A stretch of 38,034 nt of DNA, taken from positions 1 to 38,034 of the IMG/VR virus record IMGVR_UViG_3300032116_000576. One strand, 5' to 3'. Both the position numbers and the translations under genes were made by a program. Below are positions 31,020 to 36,040 of the stretch, one piece after another. The stretch is from a virus. Under the pieces are notes generated by a model. That model was given only the letters and a program-made list of their open reading frames with translations, was not told the DNA's origin and did not search any database. How positions within the stretch are numbered: position 1 is the stretch's first letter; every line of letters starts with the position of its first letter.

Positions 31020-31205
31020 TGTTGAATTGAGAGAGATAAAATCTTAACCGAAAACAAGTGAGCCGAGTCTTAGAACAAAGCAGCGAGTACGTCAAAGACG
31101 GTGGTTAAGTGGGTGTCTTGGAAGTCCCAACCAAGCGTAATTACAAGGGTACAACACGAGAGGTTTTTGTACCGCCAACCCTCACAGAAATGTGGGGGTT
31201 TTTTA
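31020..31205 (+). ncRNA. Stand-alone structured noncoding RNA (about 185 nt)
   Basis: This segment has a host-type promoter element at 31009-31016 and a strong terminator at 31178-31205 but no coding frame. Nested complementary segments suggest a compact fold: CTTAACC at 31043-31049 with GGTTAAG at 31103-31109, enclosing GTCTT at 31067-31071 with AAGAC at 31095-31099; then CTTGG near 31117-31121 with CCAAG near 31131-31135; then GGTACAA at 31148-31154 with TTGTACC at 31167-31173. It is also more GC-rich than its surroundings. I do not recognise it as tmRNA, 6S, RNase P, a tRNA or a known riboswitch. Confidence 0.75.
31178..31205 (+). terminator. Rho-independent terminator of the RNA (copy 2 of a 32-bp repeat)
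   Basis: Same hairpin, loop and T run as at 14949-14976; 31178-31209 is identical to 14949-14980. Confidence 0.88.
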
Positions 31206-31817
31206 TTATCTTGGGGAATTAACTCTTATTTCCCTGTCTGCATTGTGGAAATGTAGTCCTTGACCTTTTATTTGATTAACAAGTATTAAGTTATAGGCGG
31301 AACTTTTTTCTTTACTTAAGATTTCGTTAAATGTTACTAAAATTTGGTAATGAGTACCATCTTTGGTTTCGATTCTTACCAAATCATTGTTTTTGATTCT
31401 TTTAGTTAATATTTCCTGAGCTAGTCTATCTTTATTGTATAAAAGTAAATTAATACCTTCATATGGAGATGGATTAACAACTCTTTCATCATTTTTATAT
31501 TTCGGGTCTTCCTTTCTAAAAAGCCTCTCAACATAATGGTAAGTAGGAACAATATTAAACTCGATAGATTTCTCAACACCTGTAAACTTATCAGTAAAAG
31601 AACCACTAAATGGGTTTACTATTTTTAATTTATCTTTAAGGTATTCAAATTCTGAGTTAACTTGTTTTTTAACTTCAGGTGAAAATTTAATTCTTGCTCC
31701 GTGTACGTTTTCGCGAATTAGTTTTGATTGTGAATCTGTTAAATTACCAATCACTTTAATATTGATGTCCTTAGAATCTACAAATTCTTTTAAAATGTTT
31801 CTGATTAATTTTTTCAT
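31206..31817 (-). CDS. Late protein with packaging-type N-terminus (203 aa)
   Basis: ATG 31817 gives MKKLIRNILKEFVDSKDINI, a clear copy of the recurrent peptide with L-K-E. An upstream in-frame ATG at 31883 would add 22 residues across the promoter element and is rejected. The middle has FSGSFTDKFTGVEKSIEFNI, and the C-terminal half has HYVERLFRKEDPKYKND and DGTHYQILVTFNEIL, which could be a small enzymatic or toxin-like domain (His, Glu, Arg in a row), but no family can be named. It is a single gene, convergent with the RNA's terminator. Confidence 0.78.
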   Translation of the reverse strand: MKKLIRNILKEFVDSKDINIKVIGNLTDSQSKLIRENVHGARIKFSPEVKKQVNSEFEYLKDKLKIVNPFSGSFTDKFTGVEKSIEFNIVPTYHYVERLFRKEDPKYKNDERVVNPSPYEGINLLLYNKDRLAQEILTKRIKNNDLVRIETKDGTHYQILVTFNEILSKEKSSAYNLILVNQIKGQGLHFHNADREIRVNSPR

Positions 31818-31824
31818 TACATTA

Positions 31825-31831
31825 ATAAATA
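31825..31831 (-). promoter_or_regulatory. TATTTAT late-type promoter element (minus)
   Basis: TATTTAT on the minus strand, seven bases before ATG 31817. Confidence 0.58.
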
Positions 31832-31843
31832 TATTAAAAAAGA

Positions 31844-31875
31844 TTTGGCGGATTGGGATAAACGCAGTATATTTG
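31844..31875 (+). promoter_or_regulatory. Bacteroidota-type promoter TTTG-N20-TATATTTG
   Basis: TTTG at 31844-31847, 20 bases, TATATTTG at 31868-31875. The best full match in the window. It precedes the 50-aa basic protein gene by 43 bases. Confidence 0.82.
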
Positions 31876-31918
31876 TATAACAATAACGATAGACATTAAC
31901 CCTTTAAAACATACGACA

Positions 31919-32071
31919 ATGAAAACTTACGACCAACATAAGATGAAGAGAACCCAAATCAGACAAGACCAAATGAAAGCTGGGTTCTTTGACGGTAGAT
32001 TCGTAGCGAGAACTGAAACTCCTAAGAATGTCTACTCAAGAAAGGCGAAACATAAAAAAGATTGGAACTAA
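31919..32071 (+). CDS. Small very basic protein (50 aa) with own promoter and terminator
   Basis: ATG 31919 opens a 50-codon frame: MKTYDQHKMKRTQIRQDQMK, a central GFFDGRFVARTET, and a C-terminal YSRKAKHKKDWN. The protein has a strong positive charge, which would suit binding to nucleic acid or ribosomes. It is flanked by a full host-type promoter and by a strong terminator, and it uses C-ending codons often, so it is probably abundant early in infection. No known family. Confidence 0.72.
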   Translation: MKTYDQHKMKRTQIRQDQMKAGFFDGRFVARTETPKNVYSRKAKHKKDWN

Positions 32072-32079
32072 TATAGTAA

Positions 32080-32109
32080 ACCCGAGGACACCACTCGGGT
32101 ATTTTTTTA
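32080..32109 (+). terminator. Rho-independent terminator of the 50-aa gene
   Basis: Seven-base GC-rich stem (32080-32086 with 32094-32100), seven-base loop, T run 32102-32108. Confidence 0.88.
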
Positions 32110-32127
32110 TTATTTGGCATGAATCTG

Positions 32128-32134
32128 TATTTAT
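32128..32134 (+). promoter_or_regulatory. TATTTAT late-type promoter element
   Basis: TATTTAT with an 11-base leader before ATG 32146. Confidence 0.55.
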
Positions 32135-32145
32135 AGTAAAAGAAT

Positions 32146-32775
32146 ATGTCATATTTAAATTCCAACATCCCAATCATAAATTGTTTAATCAGAAATGAAT
32201 TTTTGTTCAACCACAAAAAAGGTCATAAAGATTTTACACCATGTGATGTTCATTCAGTTGCCTCAATACAAGGAAGAACACCTTTATTTGAGGCTTTTCT
32301 TGAGAACGGAGTTAATTGGACAAGAAGACCAATCCACGCTTTTGTTTGGAAAGAAGACGCTGAAGAATTACCATTAACAGAACATATATATTGGGATTGT
32401 TTTAGTCCTTATATCGATGTTAAAGTTAGAGAAAGATTATCAGGACTAAGAGCCGATTTAATTTCAATTACGGGAATTAAAAGACAGGGGACTTATTTGT
32501 TTACCCTTGATTGGTCTCATGAGAATAGAAACAATTTGGATTTAGGTTTTTCTGAAACACCTGAACATAAATGCGGACACGTATTCAAAATGGACAATGG
32601 TAATTATTTTATTTACCCTAACAATAGGATTATATGGTTTGACAGAGCTTGGACATTTAACAGGATAGATAAAAACCCTGGATATGAAATCGACCTAAAC
32701 ATATATTCTGTGGAGAATAAGACTTATCACTCGACAGACTATTCTTATATGACAGAGTTCAAAAAAGAAGATTAA
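32146..32775 (+). CDS. Late hypothetical protein (209 aa)
   Basis: The product starts MSYLNSNIPIINCLIRNEFL and contains a Trp/His-rich stretch (NWTRRPIHAFVWKEDAEELP; TEHIYWDCFSPYIDVKVRER), then LFTLDWSHENRNNLDLG and a C-terminal beta-rich region. The conserved-looking Trp, His and Cys residues suggest a folded domain, but I do not recognise it. It stands alone behind a TATTTAT element and precedes the UvrC gene with its own host-type promoter. Confidence 0.75.
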   Translation: MSYLNSNIPIINCLIRNEFLFNHKKGHKDFTPCDVHSVASIQGRTPLFEAFLENGVNWTRRPIHAFVWKEDAEELPLTEHIYWDCFSPYIDVKVRERLSGLRADLISITGIKRQGTYLFTLDWSHENRNNLDLGFSETPEHKCGHVFKMDNGNYFIYPNNRIIWFDRAWTFNRIDKNPGYEIDLNIYSVENKTYHSTDYSYMTEFKKED

Positions 32776-32793
32776 AGTTTGAATTTTTTTCAC

Positions 32794-32801
32794 TATCTTT
32801 G
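32794..32801 (+). promoter_or_regulatory. Bacteroidota-type -7 element (TATCTTTG), near-leaderless
   Basis: TATCTTTG ends five bases before the GTG start of the UvrC-like gene, so its mRNA probably has no leader. Confidence 0.65.
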
Positions 32802-32806
32802 TAATC

Positions 32807-34078
32807 GTGATAGTAGAAAAACTTAAAAATATTCCCGAATTTCCTGGTTGTTATCTTTTCAAAGATGAGAAGGGACAGATAATTTATGTCGGGATGTCAA
32901 AGTTTTTACCAAAAAGAGTGACATCCTATTTCCAAAAAAATCATACCGATACTAAAACAATTGCTCTTGTTGAGAACATCAAGGATGTTGATTTTATAAT
33001 ATCTTCATCTGAACAAGAAGCTCTTTTATTAGAGGAAGATTTAATCAGGACTTACAAACCAAAATTTAACATTAAGGGGAAAGATGACAAGTCAAGGAAG
33101 TGGTCTATATGTCTCACAGATGAAGAATTCCCTAAGTTAGAGATTATCAGAAATAAAATTGATGACAGAAAATCATTAGATTTTACAAATGGTTTAATCT
33201 GTAAAGAAGTTCATGATATGATTGGGAGAGTTCTCAGTTTGAGAACTTGTTCATATGTTTTGTCTGAAGAAAATATTCAAAAAAACAAGTTCAAGGAGTG
33301 TTTAGATTATCACTTACAAAAGTGTGATGCACCATGTGTTTCAGGAATCAGTAAGTTTCAATACTCAATCATTGTAAAACAAGTAAACCGAATTTTTGAT
33401 TTGGATTTTTCAGGACTAAAAAAAGATTTGAAAAAACTGATGAAGTATTTGTCGGAAAATCTTGAGTTTGAAAAAGCGAACATGGTTTTACACAAAATAA
33501 AAACTATTGATGAACTTGAGAAAAAATTAGAAGTAATCAGAGTTCGAAAATACAATAAAACCGCCTTTGAAATCAAAAAAAGTTTGGGGTTGAAAAAAAT
33601 ACCAAACATAATTGAAGCTTTCGATAACTCACATAATCAAGGTGATTCTAATGTTGCGGCTTCAGTTAGATTCGTTAATGAAAAACCTAACAAATCTGAC
33701 TACAGAAAGTATAATATTAAAACCTTCAAAGGAGTAGATGACTACGCGTCTTTTGATGAGGTTCTAAATAGACGTTTTAAGAGACTTTTGGATGAAAAAC
33801 AACAACTACCTGACTTGGTAGTTATTGACGGTGGTAAAGGTCAATTAAATGTTGCAAAAAACGTATTTGATAACTTGGGTATTACAGAAAAAATAGATTT
33901 GGTCTCAATCTCAAAAGATAAAGGACATAAAAGTTCTATTATCCACACAACTGACGGTCAAACTATTGAAATTAAAAGTGATAAGATTTATTCTGTTTTA
34001 GGAAAAATCCAAGAAGAAGTTCATAGATTTGCTATTAAGTTTCACAGAGAAAAACAATCTAAAAAATTACTCAATTAA
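32807..34078 (+). CDS. Compact UvrC-like excinuclease subunit (423 aa)
   Basis: UvrC makes the two incisions in nucleotide excision repair. The N-terminal GIY-YIG domain has FPGCYLF and IIYVGMSK with catalytic E76 in EALLLEED. Four Cys (C148, C165, C173, C177) match those that hold an iron-sulfur cluster in cellular UvrC. The UVR segment (ENLEFEKANMVLHKIK) is near 217-232. The RNase H-like nuclease keeps D273 (EAFDNSH), D341 (VVIDGGKGQL) and H406 (EVHRFAIKFHR). At 423 residues it lacks the C-terminal helix-hairpin-helix pair and has a shortened segment after the UVR motif; cellular UvrC is about 600. The start is GTG. Both nuclease sites look intact. It overlaps the convergent gene by 12 bases. 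Confidence 0.93.
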   Translation: MIVEKLKNIPEFPGCYLFKDEKGQIIYVGMSKFLPKRVTSYFQKNHTDTKTIALVENIKDVDFIISSSEQEALLLEEDLIRTYKPKFNIKGKDDKSRKWSICLTDEEFPKLEIIRNKIDDRKSLDFTNGLICKEVHDMIGRVLSLRTCSYVLSEENIQKNKFKECLDYHLQKCDAPCVSGISKFQYSIIVKQVNRIFDLDFSGLKKDLKKLMKYLSENLEFEKANMVLHKIKTIDELEKKLEVIRVRKYNKTAFEIKKSLGLKKIPNIIEAFDNSHNQGDSNVAASVRFVNEKPNKSDYRKYNIKTFKGVDDYASFDEVLNRRFKRLLDEKQQLPDLVVIDGGKGQLNVAKNVFDNLGITEKIDLVSISKDKGHKSSIIHTTDGQTIEIKSDKIYSVLGKIQEEVHRFAIKFHREKQSKKLLN

Positions 34079-34573
34079 ACGGATTGAATCTTTGTCAAAT
34101 TTAACATCAGTTGTTTCACCATCATAATAATCAACGTCTATTTCATCTCCATCATAATAATCAAAAGTCCCTTCATTTTCCATAGAATCAACTGTGGATT
34201 TAATAAGTTCTTTAGAATATGAAGTCATTTCATGTGAATAGGTCCTCCTAACATGTTCGATTCTATATTCATCTATATCAAACCTATATAAATGCGCTTC
34301 AGGTCTTTTTAGTGTTCCTGTTGGTTTTGAAGTCGAAAAATCAAAGTCAGAGTAATTCAATTTAATCGTTGCCGCTAAGTAATTATGGTCAATTGCAAAA
34401 TCTAATTCTAAACCAACAATTTTACCTGCATCATCACACGCTGAAATAAAACTATTATCATCCATTATATATATATCTCTGTATATATCGGATAAACTAT
34501 GTTCATTGGCAATTGATTTAATTAAGAAAAATAATTGAGTATTACCTATGTTTTCTAATTGAGACCTTTCCAT
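34067..34573 (-). CDS. Late hypothetical protein, acidic C-terminus (168 aa)
   Basis: ATG 34573 (MERSQLENIGNTQLFFLIKS) lies six bases from a TATTTAT element; another ATG at 34579 touches the element. The middle has KIVGLELDFAIDHNYLAATI, a strand-turn-strand pattern similar to other late proteins. The C-terminus repeats YYDGDEIDVDYYDGETTDV, a direct repeat of YYDG with acidic residues. Function is unknown. Confidence 0.75.
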   Translation of the reverse strand: MERSQLENIGNTQLFFLIKSIANEHSLSDIYRDIYIMDDNSFISACDDAGKIVGLELDFAIDHNYLAATIKLNYSDFDFSTSKPTGTLKRPEAHLYRFDIDEYRIEHVRRTYSHEMTSYSKELIKSTVDSMENEGTFDYYDGDEIDVDYYDGETTDVKFDKDSIRLIE

Positions 34574-34579
34574 ATTCAT

Positions 34580-34586
34580 ATAAATA
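34580..34586 (-). promoter_or_regulatory. TATTTAT late-type promoter element (minus)
   Basis: TATTTAT on the minus strand, six bases before ATG 34573. It forms a closely spaced divergent pair with 34590-34596. Confidence 0.58.
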
Positions 34587-34589
34587 TAC

Positions 34590-34596
34590 TATTTAT
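34590..34596 (+). promoter_or_regulatory. TATTTAT late-type promoter element
   Basis: TATTTAT, then AATAA, then ATG 34602: five-base spacer. Confidence 0.62.
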
Positions 34597-34601
34597 AATA
34601 A

Positions 34602-34937
34602 ATGAAAACACTAATAAAACGAATACTTAAAGAAGAAGTTGAAGAGTTTGATAAAACTATACTTAATTTTCTTAAAAGGCGAGTTAAGGTTGAAAAAAAA
34701 CAATTAGGGGATGATGAATATCCTATATCTGTTACAACTGTTAGTTTTAAATTTGGGGATGATTATTATATGTTTAATTCTTTTATGAGTAAAAAAGAAC
34801 AAGTCAGAAAGATATTGGAAATGTTACATGAAAATGAGGTGATTGATTTGGGTGAATATAATCCTAATATTTTAGACACCGATAGACAAAAAGTGATTAG
34901 AACCATAAGATATTTTATAAATGGTTTAGATATTTAA
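34602..34937 (+). CDS. Late protein with packaging-type N-terminus (111 aa)
   Basis: The product starts MKTLIKRILKEEVEEFDKTI, one of the clearest copies of the peptide with L-K-E. The remainder is a small alpha/beta domain (YPISVTTVSFKFGDDYYMFN) with a helical end. It precedes the 34942 gene by four bases and probably forms a two-gene unit with it. Function is unknown. Confidence 0.8.
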   Translation: MKTLIKRILKEEVEEFDKTILNFLKRRVKVEKKQLGDDEYPISVTTVSFKFGDDYYMFNSFMSKKEQVRKILEMLHENEVIDLGEYNPNILDTDRQKVIRTIRYFINGLDI

Positions 34938-34941
34938 AAAT

Positions 34942-35337
34942 ATGGACAAAACAATTTACAAACAGAATGTTCTTAAAACATTACCTAAGATAAAAAATTT
35001 AATTTATTTGTCTGAACCAGCATTAATAGGTTTACCTAAACTTTCTTTTATTGATTATGATTATAATGAAGAAGAAGGTTTAACTATGGTTTTAATACAA
35101 GTTTCTTTTTCAGTTGAAACAGACCCTATGTTAAAAGAAATTGTAGACCATTTAAATGAAATTGAAAACAAACTTACGAATATAATGAATAAAGTATCAT
35201 TTGATGAAAATGGTAATTTGTTCTCGGCTAAAGTAGGAAAAGGATTAATTAATACAGGTACTGCGTTAGTAAGTAAGTTGAATTTCTCTCACAGAAGTGA
35301 AGAAATTGAATTAGAATTAGATTTTATGTTTGGATAA
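34942..35337 (+). CDS. Late alpha/beta protein (131 aa)
   Basis: The protein starts MDKTIYKQNVLKTLPKIKNL. LIGLPKLSFIDYDYNEEEGL followed by TMVLIQVSF has the same L-P-x-h-x-F then second-strand pattern as the duplicated domain in the 16321 gene. A long amphipathic helix follows (LKEIVDHLNEIENKLTNIMN), then a C-terminal sheet (EEIELELDFMFG). It is the last gene before a strong two-way terminator. Confidence 0.76.
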   Translation: MDKTIYKQNVLKTLPKIKNLIYLSEPALIGLPKLSFIDYDYNEEEGLTMVLIQVSFSVETDPMLKEIVDHLNEIENKLTNIMNKVSFDENGNLFSAKVGKGLINTGTALVSKLNFSHRSEEIELELDFMFG

Positions 35338-35338
35338 A

Positions 35339-35368
35339 AAAAAAGGAGGTTTAAACCTCCTTTTTTTA
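35339..35368. terminator. Bidirectional rho-independent terminator
   Basis: A long palindrome centred near 35352 (AGGAGGTTTAAACCTCCT core) is flanked by A on the left and T on the right, so it can stop transcription from both the 34942 gene and the convergent 35366 gene. Confidence 0.88.
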
Positions 35369-35974
35369 TTTAATATCAGTTGACTCTATCAGAGTATATG
35401 AAAATTTATTTCCGTGAATTTTTGCCGCCTTTTTACAGATAGACATAAATACATCAAAATCTTTTACTCTTTTAAATACCTGACAACCCTCACTCCAATT
35501 CTCGACCCACTGAGAGTCTTGTCCTGCTTTGTGGATGTTAATACCAAACATACCAGTATCTGTTTTCGTTTCCTCAAAAATAAGGTCTTTGTTTGCATCC
35601 CTCCAAACAGTTACATTTCCTAATCTTTGACAAAGTGCTTCGTATTTTCCTTGGTGTAAATCAATTTTCCACACACCTCTGTATTGTCCTGGTACTAATC
35701 TTGCAACACCATTTTTATTATGGAATTGTTGAACACCTTTTTTACCTGGGTCACACGTTGCCATCCAACAGTAGAATTGTTCAACACCTTTCTCATCTTT
35801 AAATGTTAATGTAAGACAATCATCAAACACATTTGTTACTTTTTTTGCAACTGATGGTGAGTTATTTCTTACTCCTACGATATTCACATCATAACCTTTG
35901 TTTGCGGTATCTTCAAACCATTTATACCCTTTGGATTTAACTGACGTTTCAATTTGTTCTTTTGTATAACACAT
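35366..35974 (-). CDS. Putative L,D-transpeptidase-like / cell-wall-active protein (202 aa)
   Basis: The C-terminal half contains FGINIHKAGQDSQWVENWSE followed by GCQVF. A His followed after about a dozen residues by S-x-G-C resembles the active site of YkuD-type L,D-transpeptidases (His ... S-x-G-C), which act on peptidoglycan. The ending FMSICKKAAKIHGNKFSYTL fits the same C-terminal strand pattern. The N-terminal half (DVNIVGVRNNSPSVAKKVTN; WMATCDPGKKG; VPGQYRGVWKIDLHQGKY) is beta-rich. No signal peptide is found, so a virion-borne or lysis role is possible. The family match is by motif only. Confidence 0.62.
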   Translation of the reverse strand: MCYTKEQIETSVKSKGYKWFEDTANKGYDVNIVGVRNNSPSVAKKVTNVFDDCLTLTFKDEKGVEQFYCWMATCDPGKKGVQQFHNKNGVARLVPGQYRGVWKIDLHQGKYEALCQRLGNVTVWRDANKDLIFEETKTDTGMFGINIHKAGQDSQWVENWSEGCQVFKRVKDFDVFMSICKKAAKIHGNKFSYTLIESTDIK

Positions 35975-35990
35975 AATAATTAATTTTACT

Positions 35991-35997
35991 ATAAATA
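35991..35997 (-). promoter_or_regulatory. TATTTAT late-type promoter element (minus)
   Basis: TATTTAT on the minus strand, 16 bases before ATG 35974. Confidence 0.55.
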
Positions 35998-36029
35998 TTA
36001 TCTATTTTGAAAAGTAAAGAGTTAGTTGA

Positions 36030-36036
36030 TATTTAT
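36030..36036 (+). promoter_or_regulatory. TATTTAT late-type promoter element
   Basis: TATTTAT, TGTT, ATG 36041: canonical four-base spacer. Confidence 0.68.
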
Positions 36037-36040
36037 TGTT

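Noticed and set aside
31020-31205. tmRNA partner for the phage SmpB
   Set aside because: No tRNA-like acceptor or T-arm, no resume codon and tag frame, and no CCA end are visible.
31818-31883. N-terminal extension (22 residues) of the 31206-31817 minus-strand gene
   Set aside because: It would place the TATTTAT element inside the coding region and hide the MKKLIRNILKE start.
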